From assembly GCA_902727945.1 (NCBI GenBank), contig CACVAV010000021.1, positions 1 to 10,644 of the forward strand: a DNA stretch of 10,644 bases, written 5' to 3'. The stretch is from an uncultured Thiotrichaceae bacterium. GTDB taxonomy: Bacteria > Pseudomonadota > Gammaproteobacteria > Thiotrichales > Thiotrichaceae. Below are positions 1 through 6,277 of this stretch, piece by piece. A model generated the notes under the pieces. The model saw only the letters and a list, made by a program, of their open reading frames with translations. It did not search any database and had not been told where the DNA came from. The translations under genes and the position numbers were made by a program. Numbering within the stretch: position 1 is the stretch's first letter; each line of letters begins with the position of its first letter.

Positions 1-464
1 ATTTTAGCCAATGCAATTTCCGGCACCACGGTGTATTCAGAGAATGTCGAACAGCCCATGTAATGATAAATGTCTTTGCCGCCTTGTGAGAAACGACGCG
101 TTCCGTCCGGCATATAACCTGTCCAGATGGTACCGGCGATGGTTTGACACAGATTACTTTTGGTCGAGTGGCAGTATTCGCAATCACCACACTCAGCAAT
201 ATACAGCGGGATAACATGATCACCCGGCTTCAGATCTTTTACACCCGGGCCACATTCCACCACCTCACAGCCACCTTCATGGCCCAGAATGGCAGGGAAA
301 ACACCTTCAGGATCATCACCGGACAAGGTAAATGCATCCGTATGACAAACGCCGGAGGCAATGACTTTCAACAAGACTTCGCCTTCACGCGGGCCAGCTA
401 CTTCAACTTGTTCAATCGATAGGGGTTTCTTGGGTTCCCATGCTACAGCAGCATTACATTTCAT
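1..464 (-). CDS. frmA: S-(hydroxymethyl)glutathione dehydrogenase / class III alcohol dehydrogenase, N-terminal part
   Basis: Partial: 154 codons are present and the rest of the roughly 370-residue protein lies beyond the left edge. The family oxidises S-hydroxymethylglutathione (formaldehyde plus glutathione) to S-formylglutathione with NAD+, and also reduces S-nitrosoglutathione; it is cytosolic. The translation reads as a zinc alcohol dehydrogenase of class III type, with the GVCHTDAFTLSGDDPEG block at residues 38-54, catalytic zinc ligands C40 and H62 (GHE), and four structural zinc cysteines C92, C95, C98 and C106. HYMGCSTFSEYTVV follows near residue 134. The start is fixed by a strong Shine-Dalgarno, GGAGGA (minus strand of 471-476), six bases before the ATG. 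Oddity: the loop after C106 reads QTIAGTIWTGYMPDG where E. coli and human class III enzymes carry an Arg at the fourth residue after the cysteine; here it is A110. Family is certain; exact substrate is inferred. Confidence 0.93.
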   Translation of the reverse strand, partial: MKCNAAVAWEPKKPLSIEQVEVAGPREGEVLLKVIASGVCHTDAFTLSGDDPEGVFPAILGHEGGCEVVECGPGVKDLKPGDHVIPLYIAECGDCEYCHSTKSNLCQTIAGTIWTGYMPDGTRRFSQGGKDIYHYMGCSTFSEYTVVPEIALAK

Positions 465-519
465 GATGTTTCCTCCGGTGATCAGGGGATGACTGGTTAA
501 GATGGCTCGTAATTAACTG

Positions 520-576
520 ATTATAAGTCCATTCTACGCTGGCTTGCAGAGTAGAATGGATGTTCATTTCTGTCAA
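520..576 (-). promoter_or_regulatory. Candidate promoter region of the formaldehyde dehydrogenase gene with overlapping inverted repeat
   Basis: Reading the minus strand, TTGACA (576-571) and TACTCT (553-548) are 17 bases apart, a plausible sigma-70 pair with a perfect -35. A separate perfect TATAAT hexamer lies further down at 525-520, without a good -35 at normal spacing. A perfect 10 bp inverted repeat, TCCATTCTAC at 528-537 and GTAGAATGGA at 551-560, spans the space between the two -10 elements and overlaps the first. This fits an operator for a regulator of the dehydrogenase gene. It could also act as a hairpin ending argH transcripts, but no T-run follows it on either strand, which favours the operator reading. 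Confidence 0.5.
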
Positions 577-590
577 TTAATGGTACGGCT

Positions 591-2012
591 TCACGCTGTT
601 GCGATTAACTCACGGGCATAACTGGCCTGTAAACGTACTTGCTCAGGAGCCGTGCCACCTAAGTGGTTTCTTGCAGAGACAGAACCTTCCAGCGTGAGTA
701 CCTCAAATACATCAGCTTCAATAATAGCTGAAAACTGTTGTAACTCTTCCAGCGACATTTCGCTCAGATCACGCCCGCTTTCCACGCCCAAAGCAACAGC
801 ACTACCGACTACTTCATGTGCATCACGGAAAGGCAGGCCTTTAACCACCAGATAGTCCGCCAGATCAGTAGCAGTCGAAAATCCCTGCATGGCTGCCTGA
901 CGCATCTTGTCAGCTTTCGGTTGTACGTGTGGCATCATGTCAGCAAAAGCGCGCAAGCTACCCAGTAAAGTATCTACGGTATCAAACAATGGCTCTTTGT
1001 CTTCCTGATTGTCTTTGTTATAGGCCAGCGGCTGACCTTTCATCAGTGTTAGCAGGGAAAGCAGATTGCCAAACACCCGTCCGCTCTTACCACGCACCAG
1101 TTCCGGTACATCCGGATTTTTCTTTTGCGGCATAATGGAGGAACCGGTGCAAAAACGATCCGGCAGCCGCACAAAGTCAAATTGCGCTGACGTCCAGATG
1201 ACCAGTTCTTCAGAAAAACGTGACAGGTGCATCATGACAATTGACGCTGAGGCATTGAACTCGATAGCAAAGTCACGATCACTCACCGCATCCAGCGAAT
1301 TGCGTGCGGGGTGGTCAAACCCCAATAGTTCAGCGGAATGATTACGGTCAATAGGGTAGGTGGTTCCGGCCAGTGCCGCAGCACCTAATGGCATGACATT
1401 TACCCGCTTGCGGCAGTCCTGCATGCGTTCAAAGTCGCGCTGCAACATTTCAAACCAGGCCAGCATGTGGTGACCGAAAGTGATGGGCTGTGCAACCTGG
1501 AGGTGAGTAAAGCCAGGCAGGATGGTATCCGCTTCACGGTCAGCCAGCTCAATCAATGCACCTTGCAGACGACGGATTTCATGACAAATGCCATCAATCT
1601 GTTCGCGCAGCCACAAGCGAATATCGGTAGCAATCTGATCATTACGTGAGCGGCCAGTATGCAATTTTTTACCGGCGATGCCGATACGGTCAGTGAGCCG
1701 GGCTTCGATATTCATGTGAATATCTTCGAGAGAAACGCTCCACTCGATCTTACCAGCTTCGATGTCTGTTTCAATTTCATCAAGGCCATTGATAATTTTT
1801 TCGACATCTTCAGCGGGGAGTATGCCAGCTTTGGCTAACATTCTGGCATGAGCACGTGATCCTTGGATGTCATGCTTATAGAGGCGTTTGTCGAAATTGA
1901 TGGAGGCAGTAAATTCTTCAACGAAAGCATCGGTGGATTCACTGAAGCGTCCTCCCCATGGTTTATCGGTGGAAGGCGTTGTATTTGAATGTTCTGTTGT
2001 ATTTTTTGGCAT
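591..2012 (-). CDS. argH: Argininosuccinate lyase
   Basis: Cleaves argininosuccinate to arginine and fumarate, the last step of arginine biosynthesis; a cytosolic homotetramer of the fumarase/aspartase superfamily. The 473 residues contain the N-terminal KPWGGRF motif (17-23), HTGRSRND (118-125), THLQ.AQP with the catalytic-region histidine H170, and the superfamily signature GSSIMPQKKN (290-299) holding the catalytic serine loop. The C-terminal LGGTAPEQV block is intact. All active-site motifs are present, so it should be functional. The start is the only option: an in-frame TAA sits four codons upstream, and KPWGGRF begins at residue 17, slightly further in than in many homologues. There is no recognisable Shine-Dalgarno before the ATG, only an AT-rich leader. 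It is divergent from algZ, an arrangement also found in Pseudomonas. Confidence 0.98.
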   Translation of the reverse strand: MPKNTTEHSNTTPSTDKPWGGRFSESTDAFVEEFTASINFDKRLYKHDIQGSRAHARMLAKAGILPAEDVEKIINGLDEIETDIEAGKIEWSVSLEDIHMNIEARLTDRIGIAGKKLHTGRSRNDQIATDIRLWLREQIDGICHEIRRLQGALIELADREADTILPGFTHLQVAQPITFGHHMLAWFEMLQRDFERMQDCRKRVNVMPLGAAALAGTTYPIDRNHSAELLGFDHPARNSLDAVSDRDFAIEFNASASIVMMHLSRFSEELVIWTSAQFDFVRLPDRFCTGSSIMPQKKNPDVPELVRGKSGRVFGNLLSLLTLMKGQPLAYNKDNQEDKEPLFDTVDTLLGSLRAFADMMPHVQPKADKMRQAAMQGFSTATDLADYLVVKGLPFRDAHEVVGSAVALGVESGRDLSEMSLEELQQFSAIIEADVFEVLTLEGSVSARNHLGGTAPEQVRLQASYARELIATA

Positions 2013-2033
2013 TTTTACTGATTAATCATTAGT

Positions 2034-2063
2034 TTGACGAAAAAAGTTGCGGAGCATTATCAT
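2034..2063 (+). promoter_or_regulatory. Candidate sigma-70 promoter for algZ-algR
   Basis: TTGACG (2034-2039) and TATCAT (2058-2063) are 18 bases apart, each one mismatch from consensus. Transcription would start near 2070 and give a leader of about 160 nt before algZ. The rest of the divergent region (2013-2232) holds no gene. It has a strongly A-rich tract at 2155-2178 and a small CCACT-ATG-AGTGG hairpin at 2199-2211. I could not assign a convincing argH promoter; GATAAT-like and TATAAA-like hexamers occur on the minus strand but lack good -35 partners. Confidence 0.4.
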
Positions 2064-2232
2064 CTTGTGAAAGAATTGGTGATCCCTTCAGCGAGAAGTA
2101 AGGCACGTAGGGTACACTTTATAGAAACATAAATGGTCGGTATATTCGACTGTAAACATAAAAATAATAAAAATAAACGAGTGATCGTTGCCACTGCTCC
2201 ACTATGAGTGGTTTACAAAAAGAACATAAAAA

Positions 2233-3261
2233 ATGTCATCATCTGTCACCAAAACACTTGGCTATTTGCCGAACCTTTGCGTCCCCAGTACCCTGGTGCG
2301 TACGTTGGTGGTTGCTGTTTTGCTGGCGTTTGTACTGGCGTTAATTGTTGCGAAAGACTTTTCCGGTTTTTTTGCTCAGCTAGGCCTGAGTTCCTTATTT
2401 ACCCTTTGGGTTGCGTTGGCTTCTGTGATTACCATTTGCATGGTGAATCGTTTCTATGAGCCGTCCAACCGGCATGTTGCCACTTTTATTGTCACGGGTA
2501 TCGTCCTGTTGTTTACGGCCACAGCATCCTGGATGGGCATGATGCTTACCCAACCGGATGATAGTTTCAATCTATTATTTCTTGTAAAAAATCTATTGAT
2601 CAGTCTGGTGATTACCCTGGCTGTGTTGCGTTATTTTTATATCCAGAGTAAATGGGAGGCGTCGGTCGAAGCGGATTCCAGTGCGAAATATGAAGCATTA
2701 CAGTCACGTATGCGTCCCCACTTCCTGTTTAACAGCCTTAATACAGTCGCCTTTTTAGTGCATAAAGACCCGGATACGGCAGAAAATGCCATTCTGGATC
2801 TGGCTGATATTATGCGCACGACACTGGATCGCAGAAACCGTATTTCATTACAGGAAGAGCTGGATGTCACCATGCGCTACCTGAGAATGGAGGCTTTGCG
2901 TCTGGGTAAGCGTCGTTTAACAGTTGCATGGGATATGGATCACAATACTTTGCCGTTCGACATGCAAATACTGCCGCTCATCCTGCAACCTTTAGCAGAA
3001 AACGCTATCTATCATGGTATACAACCCAGACAAGATGGAGGAACTCTAACCATTAGTTTATATGATGCGGGTGATCATTTGGCGATTACAGTCACAAATC
3101 CCCTACCGCCGGAAGGCATCTCCACGCATCAGAAAGGGAATCATATTGCCCAAGAAAATATGAAAAATCGACTTCAACTAGCCTATGGAGGTCGCGCGAA
3201 TCTGCAAATAAAAAAATTACCGCAGCGGTATCGTGTTTCCTTCTCCATCCCCAAGGAGTAA
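2233..3261 (+). CDS. algZ: Membrane sensor histidine kinase, AlgZ/FimS (LytS-like) family
   Basis: Inner-membrane sensor, probably partner of the adjacent response regulator. Four hydrophobic segments lie at roughly residues 22-41, 52-72, 82-104 and 113-136. The His_kinase domain follows, with RPHFLFNSLN at 161-170 and H163 as the expected phospho-acceptor, then a modified ATPase region with an N-box-like LQPLAENAIYHG (251-262). The later boxes are degenerate: VTNPLPPE (287-294) replaces a D-box and GNHIAQENMKNRL (302-314) stands in for the glycine-rich box. Such divergence is also described for Pseudomonas AlgZ/FimS. The N-terminal YLPNLC motif and the neighbouring argH support AlgZ over a generic LytS. 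The ATG is the first start after an in-frame TAA at 2227 and has no clear Shine-Dalgarno, only an A-rich leader. In Pseudomonas the pair controls alginate, type IV pili and virulence genes; the targets here are unknown. Confidence 0.85.
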   Translation: MSSSVTKTLGYLPNLCVPSTLVRTLVVAVLLAFVLALIVAKDFSGFFAQLGLSSLFTLWVALASVITICMVNRFYEPSNRHVATFIVTGIVLLFTATASWMGMMLTQPDDSFNLLFLVKNLLISLVITLAVLRYFYIQSKWEASVEADSSAKYEALQSRMRPHFLFNSLNTVAFLVHKDPDTAENAILDLADIMRTTLDRRNRISLQEELDVTMRYLRMEALRLGKRRLTVAWDMDHNTLPFDMQILPLILQPLAENAIYHGIQPRQDGGTLTISLYDAGDHLAITVTNPLPPEGISTHQKGNHIAQENMKNRLQLAYGGRANLQIKKLPQRYRVSFSIPKE

Positions 3262-3268
3262 ATAATAA

Positions 3269-4012
3269 ATGTCTATAAAAATTCTGGTTGTCGATGACGA
3301 GGAATTTGCACGCGAACGTATCAAAGGATTGATTGAGCGTTGTGCTGACTACGAAGTATGTGCCGAAGCCGAAAACGGGGTCGAGGCCATTCAAAAGGTG
3401 GAACGTTATCAGCCTGATATCGTCCTGATGGATATTTCAATGCCCGGTATGGACGGGCTTGAGTCTGCCAGGAATTTATCAGAGTTGCCTAACCCGCCAG
3501 CCGTTATATTCACCACAGCGTATGGAGAATATGCATTAGAAGCGTTTTCAACAAAAGCAACAGGGTATCTCATGAAACCAATAAGACAAGAACAACTATT
3601 ACAAAGTCTGGAACAAGCCCGCTCTTTAAATCGTGTACAGCGTTTAGAAATGCTGGAACAACGGGATGGACAGCGTTCTACGCGCAAACACATCTGTGCA
3701 CGTATGCGGGGTAACCTTGAATTGATTCCTATTGAGGATGTTGTCTACTTTCAGGCTGATCAGAAATATGTCACAGTGCGGCACAATGGTGGTGAAGTTA
3801 TCATCGAAGAGTCACTTAAATCACTGGAAACTGACCTCGCTGACCGCTTTATCCGCGTTCATCGTAACGCCTTGGTGGCGAAAAGCCGTATCACCGGTTT
3901 GACTAAGTCTGATATAGGACGCACCCAGATTACACTGGATAAAGTGCAGGATCAGTTAGAAGTGAGTCGTCGGCATTTGGCAGAAGTGCGCCGTTTTGTA
4001 CGTGGCCGCTGA
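3269..4012 (+). CDS. algR: LytTR-family response regulator, AlgR-like
   Basis: DNA-binding response regulator, likely phosphorylated by the kinase encoded just upstream. The receiver domain (about 1-120) has acidic residues D9 and D10, the phospho-acceptor D55 in LMDISMPGMDG, T83 and K103 in the MKP turn. The C-terminal LytTR domain (about 140-245) includes YFQADQKYVTV (160-170), FIRVHRNALV (194-203) and VSRRHLAEVRRFV (232-244). Length (247 residues) matches AlgR. It starts eight bases after the algZ stop; the AAGGAG ribosome site (3253-3258) lies in the last algZ codons, so the two genes are probably co-transcribed and translationally coupled. In Pseudomonas hemC and hemD follow algR; here the gene instead meets a convergent thioredoxin-like gene. 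The regulon cannot be read from this window. Confidence 0.88.
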   Translation: MSIKILVVDDEEFARERIKGLIERCADYEVCAEAENGVEAIQKVERYQPDIVLMDISMPGMDGLESARNLSELPNPPAVIFTTAYGEYALEAFSTKATGYLMKPIRQEQLLQSLEQARSLNRVQRLEMLEQRDGQRSTRKHICARMRGNLELIPIEDVVYFQADQKYVTVRHNGGEVIIEESLKSLETDLADRFIRVHRNALVAKSRITGLTKSDIGRTQITLDKVQDQLEVSRRHLAEVRRFVRGR

Positions 4013-4040
4013 TTGTTTGAAGTAGACTACCGTTAAATAC

Positions 4041-4065
4041 CCGGCCTTCCGTAGCAGGAGGCCGG
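4041..4065. terminator. Hairpin between convergent algR and thioredoxin-like gene
   Basis: CCGGCCT (4041-4047) pairs perfectly with AGGCCGG (4059-4065), and two further inner C-G pairs can form past a bulged T. The GC-rich stem lies 28 bases after the algR stop and about 65 bases past the end of the convergent gene, as expected of a shared terminator. The T-tract is weak on both sides: AATTCC follows on the plus strand and GTATTTAAC on the minus strand. Termination may therefore be inefficient or Rho-assisted. Confidence 0.5.
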
Positions 4066-4106
4066 AATTCCACAGTAAGCATGGAAGTCTCTGAATTCCA
4101 CAGTAA
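4065..4106. repeat. 14 bp direct repeat GAATTCCACAGTAA, two copies, 28 bp period
   Basis: Exact copies lie at 4065-4078 and 4093-4106, separated by 14 bases, so the unit-to-unit period is exactly twice the repeat length. The first copy overlaps the last base of the terminator-like hairpin. An inverted TTCCA/TGGAA pair (4068-4072 and 4082-4086) spans the first copy and the spacer. The function is unknown; it may be a local duplication relic or a protein-binding site. Confidence 0.85.
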
Positions 4107-4130
4107 CAATTAATAACCCTATCCTTTTTA

Positions 4131-4655
4131 TTACTTTTCGGTTCCCCCGTTTCCACTCACTTCTTTTTCTGCGGCATCAATTGCCTGATCCAGATAAAGG
4201 CCAAAATAGTCCGGCGAATTGTAACCCAGCATGCGTTTTGCCACTTCCTCACCCTTATGATTAAGAAATAACAGGGTGGGTGTCAGAAAAGCTTTATATT
4301 TTTTGCTAAGCGCTGATCTTGATATTTTTTCTCCGTTAAATCCGGTTATTTTTTCTACCCCGTCAATTTGTATGGTGCGGATCAAAAGACGCCGGGTGTA
4401 ACCTTCATTGTTGTTCATGGGTTGTAAATGTTCGGCTTTCAGGCGGGTGCAGAAATTACAGTGTGTAGCTTCAAAGGCCAGTAGGAGCGGGATCTTCTTC
4501 TCACGCATTATTTCTGCAAGTTCTTCAAAGTTATCCGCTTCCTGAAGCGGAGCACTGTGCAGTGCACTGCTGAATAAGGTAAGCAGTACGACAAACCCGG
4601 CAATGATTTGGTTACGTACAGTGTGATGAGTGTGATACCTGCGTGACTTATCCAT
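4131..4655 (-). CDS. Exported thioredoxin-fold protein with CNFC active site
   Basis: 174 residues. The N-terminus has basic residues, a hydrophobic stretch (about 17-31, IIAGFVVLLTLFSSA) and a likely cleavage site near ALHSA, so it should be a secreted periplasmic protein. The mature part looks like a thioredoxin fold of the Thioredoxin_2/SoxW-like kind. LLLAFEATHCNFC (57-69) carries the redox pair C66 and C69 after a beta strand, and TPT (125-127) provides the usual cis-proline, followed by LLFLNHKGEEV. Likely role: thiol reduction or disulfide exchange on exported proteins or cofactor-bearing partners. The partner cannot be told from here, as the neighbours (algR, atp operon) give no functional clue. 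The ATG is preceded by AGGGA about eight bases upstream. It appears monocistronic with its own promoter. Family assignment is good; specific function is unknown. Confidence 0.85.
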   Translation of the reverse strand: MDKSRRYHTHHTVRNQIIAGFVVLLTLFSSALHSAPLQEADNFEELAEIMREKKIPLLLAFEATHCNFCTRLKAEHLQPMNNNEGYTRRLLIRTIQIDGVEKITGFNGEKISRSALSKKYKAFLTPTLLFLNHKGEEVAKRMLGYNSPDYFGLYLDQAIDAAEKEVSGNGGTEK

Positions 4656-4687
4656 GCGTCATTTCCCTGGTGAATGATTGGTCGGGT

Positions 4688-4715
4688 ATTTTATTTTTTA
4701 ATTCAATCTAATCAA
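4688..4715 (-). promoter_or_regulatory. Candidate promoter of the thioredoxin-like gene
   Basis: On the minus strand TTGATT (4715-4710) and TAAAAT (4693-4688) are separated by 16 bases in an AT-rich tract. The predicted start near 4681 leaves a leader of about 26 nt before the ATG at 4655. AT-rich sequence continues upstream to about 4745 and could act as an UP element. Confidence 0.5.
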
Positions 4716-4874
4716 TATTTTATATTTTCGGTATATATCTTATGGGAGAGGGGCGTAATTTGCTCATTTTTCTGAACTTTTCTACAGGTTTGGTATGTGA
4801 AGACGTATAAGGGGTTGAGGGTGGTGTTATGGTTGTTCATAGCATGTTTTGTTCTGCTATCTTCTGACGGGTAG

Positions 4875-4903
4875 TTGACCCTATATTAGACTGTCTCTAT
4901 ACT
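4875..4903 (+). promoter_or_regulatory. Near-consensus sigma-70 promoter of the atp operon
   Basis: TTGACC (4875-4880) and TATACT (4898-4903) each match consensus at five of six positions and are exactly 17 bases apart. Transcription should start around 4909-4911, leaving a leader of about 39 nt before atpI. That placement also supports the ATG at 4949 as the atpI start, since no other start codon lies between. The leader can form a small hairpin, CGGCC pairing with GGCTG around 4926-4940. Confidence 0.75.
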
Positions 4904-4948
4904 CCACGTGCATTTGCAGAAGGCTCGGCCCAAAAGGCTGGGATTACA

Positions 4949-5293
4949 ATGCGCAGTTTACTTATTATACAGCTCACGATCGTTTTGCTAGGCGTGGTTG
5001 TTTCCGTCCAGTATTTCGGACAAGATGCTATGCTACCAGCGTTCTACGGAGGAGCGGTCGCATTGGTAAATACAATGCTGTTATCTGAGCGCATTAAAAA
5101 GTTTGATGAGCTAGCCAAAACCAGCCCCCAAACCGGCGTATTGTCACTTATGCTCGGTGTGGTGCTGCGGTTTGTTTTCGTGCTGGTCGCTTTAGGTGTT
5201 GGTTTAGGCGCACTTAAATTATTGCCTTTACCTGTGCTTGGCACATTTATGGCAGCTCAGCTTGCCTTCGTGATTGCCAGTGCACGCCAATAG
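4949..5293 (+). CDS. atpI: ATP synthase assembly protein AtpI
   Basis: Small, very hydrophobic 114-residue protein at the head of the atp operon. AtpI is not part of the finished enzyme; the family is thought to help c-ring assembly and possibly Mg2+ handling. Four membrane segments are visible at about residues 3-23, 29-46, 62-84 and 91-110, with a charged cytoplasmic loop SERIKKFDELAK (46-57). The YGGAVALVNT motif (33-42) is typical. It is somewhat shorter than E. coli AtpI (about 126-130) at the N-terminus. The frame stays open upstream to 4868 but has no ATG, GTG or TTG, so 4949 is the only usual start. The ribosome site is weak, consistent with low expression of a substoichiometric factor. 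Confidence 0.92.
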   Translation: MRSLLIIQLTIVLLGVVVSVQYFGQDAMLPAFYGGAVALVNTMLLSERIKKFDELAKTSPQTGVLSLMLGVVLRFVFVLVALGVGLGALKLLPLPVLGTFMAAQLAFVIASARQ

Positions 5294-5311
5294 ACATTTA
5301 TGCTATGGGTT

Positions 5312-5335
5312 TGGTTCATTTTGTAAGATGAACCA
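5312..5335 (+). promoter_or_regulatory. Hairpin between atpI and atpB
   Basis: TGGTTCAT (5312-5319) pairs perfectly with ATGAACCA (5328-5335) around an 8-base loop. It lies 18 bases after the atpI stop. No T-run follows directly; a T6 run appears only at about 5353, so it is unlikely to be a strong terminator. An attenuator, RNA processing site or mRNA-stability barrier separating atpI from the structural genes are possible roles. Confidence 0.5.
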
Positions 5336-5383
5336 GCCGGTAACTAACAAGATTTTTTAACTTTAAGTCGTACGGGGTGAATT

Positions 5384-6247
5384 GTGAGTGGTTTTGAACC
5401 AGCAATTTCAAATCCTGTTGAGTATATACAGCACCATTTGACCAATTTGAGCATTGGTGGGAAGCCGGAGTCGATTACTGATTTCAGTGTTATCCATCTT
5501 GATGTGTTAATTGTCAGTATTATACTTGCAGGTATCTTTGCTTTTTTCGCCAAGAAAGTCGGGGATAATATCGATCCTGATAATCCCGGGCCATTGCAAA
5601 ATGGTGCCGAAATGATAGTCGAATTTGTTAATCAACAGGTTCAGGATATCTTCCCCAGTGCAGATAAAATGGTTGGCCCGATTGCCATCACTTTGTTCGT
5701 CTGGATAATCCTGATGAATGCAATGGATTTGATCCCGGTTGATCTGATTCCTGGTCTGGTCGCGGGTATTTATGGCTTGTTCGGTGGTGATCCTCACCAT
5801 GCTTACTTTAAAGCAGTTCCGACTACCAATCTCGATACAACATTCGGCCTTGCGCTGTCAGTCTTCGTATTGATCATCTATTACAACATCAAGAGTAAAG
5901 GCGTGGCAGGTTGGTTGAAAGGTTTCTTCTTTCATCCGTTTGTTGCCAAAGGCACCGGCGCAAAAATTGCGTTGGCTATTCCTAACCTGCTGATGACGCT
6001 AATTGAAGAAATAGCGAAGCCGGTGAGTCTTGGTTTACGTTTGTTCGGAAACATGTTTGCGGGCGAGTTGCTCTTCCTGCTGATCGCTCTGATGGCATTT
6101 TCAGTGTGGGCGATGCCGGGCCAAGTTATCCTGGGATCAATTTGGGCCATTTTCCATATTCTGGTTATCACCTTGCAGGCGTTTGTCTTCATGTTGCTGA
6201 CCATCGTTTACCTGAGCCTGGCCAGTCAGACACATGATGATCACTGA
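5384..6247 (+). CDS. atpB: ATP synthase Fo subunit a
   Basis: Inner-membrane stator subunit forming the two proton half-channels against the c-ring. The 287 residues align throughout with E. coli subunit a: EYIQHHLTNL near the N-terminus, FVWIILMNAMDLIPVDL (105-121), the key SLGLRLFGN block with essential R219 (E. coli Arg210), G227 and E228 (E. coli Gly218 and Glu219), and IFHILVITLQAF with H258 and Q265 (E. coli His245 and Gln252). It is longer than the E. coli protein (271), chiefly through a longer GKPESITD-type N-terminal loop and extra residues around 235-247. The start is GTG, with GGGGTGA (5374-5380) just upstream; the weaker start codon suits a subunit needed once per complex. It probably has five or six membrane helices. 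Confidence 0.98.
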   Translation: MSGFEPAISNPVEYIQHHLTNLSIGGKPESITDFSVIHLDVLIVSIILAGIFAFFAKKVGDNIDPDNPGPLQNGAEMIVEFVNQQVQDIFPSADKMVGPIAITLFVWIILMNAMDLIPVDLIPGLVAGIYGLFGGDPHHAYFKAVPTTNLDTTFGLALSVFVLIIYYNIKSKGVAGWLKGFFFHPFVAKGTGAKIALAIPNLLMTLIEEIAKPVSLGLRLFGNMFAGELLFLLIALMAFSVWAMPGQVILGSIWAIFHILVITLQAFVFMLLTIVYLSLASQTHDDH

Positions 6248-6277
6248 TCATTAAGTGTTTGTTGACAGTTTCACGGT

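Larger units (their letters stand above)
4656..4948. other. Gene-free divergent intergenic region
   Basis: This 293 bp gap separates the minus-strand thioredoxin-like gene from atpI. I find no convincing ORF or RNA gene in it. It holds the two promoters annotated separately and, between them (about 4745-4870), G/T-rich sequence with no recognisable element. In many gammaproteobacteria the atp operon follows gidA-gidB-parA-parB near the origin; that linkage is absent here, and no cluster of DnaA boxes is visible. Confidence 0.7.

Noticed and set aside
11..422. Two overlapping plus-strand ORFs at the left edge
   Set aside because: They are antisense to the clear zinc alcohol dehydrogenase reading on the minus strand and have no ribosome site or family resemblance.
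2019..2028. Palindrome TGATTAATCA just upstream of argH as an arginine repressor box
   Set aside because: It lacks the TGAAT...ATTCA half-sites of the ARG box and there is only one copy; a short AT-rich palindrome is expected by chance.
2208..2459. GTG-started plus-strand ORF overlapping the algZ start
   Set aside because: It is a frame-shifted reading of the algZ N-terminus; its translation shows no domain, and the algZ frame carries the membrane segments.
4070..4106. The TTCCACA cores of the direct repeat as DnaA boxes
   Set aside because: They differ from TTATCCACA at the conserved 5' positions and there are only two, both within an exact duplication.
4656..4948. Replication origin next to the atp operon
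   Set aside because: The atp operon is often near oriC in gammaproteobacteria, but no DnaA-box cluster, AT-rich 13-mers or gidA/parA neighbours are seen here.
6237..6251. Palindrome ATGATCA-C-TGATCAT over the atpB stop codon
   Set aside because: Most of it is set by the codons for Asp-Asp-His-stop, and a one-base centre cannot form a hairpin loop without losing most pairs.
6262..6267. Perfect TTGACA between atpB and atpE as an internal promoter
   Set aside because: No good -10 lies at 16-18 bases; TATAGT is 23 bases away and TAGTTT only 15, so a promoter is not supported.
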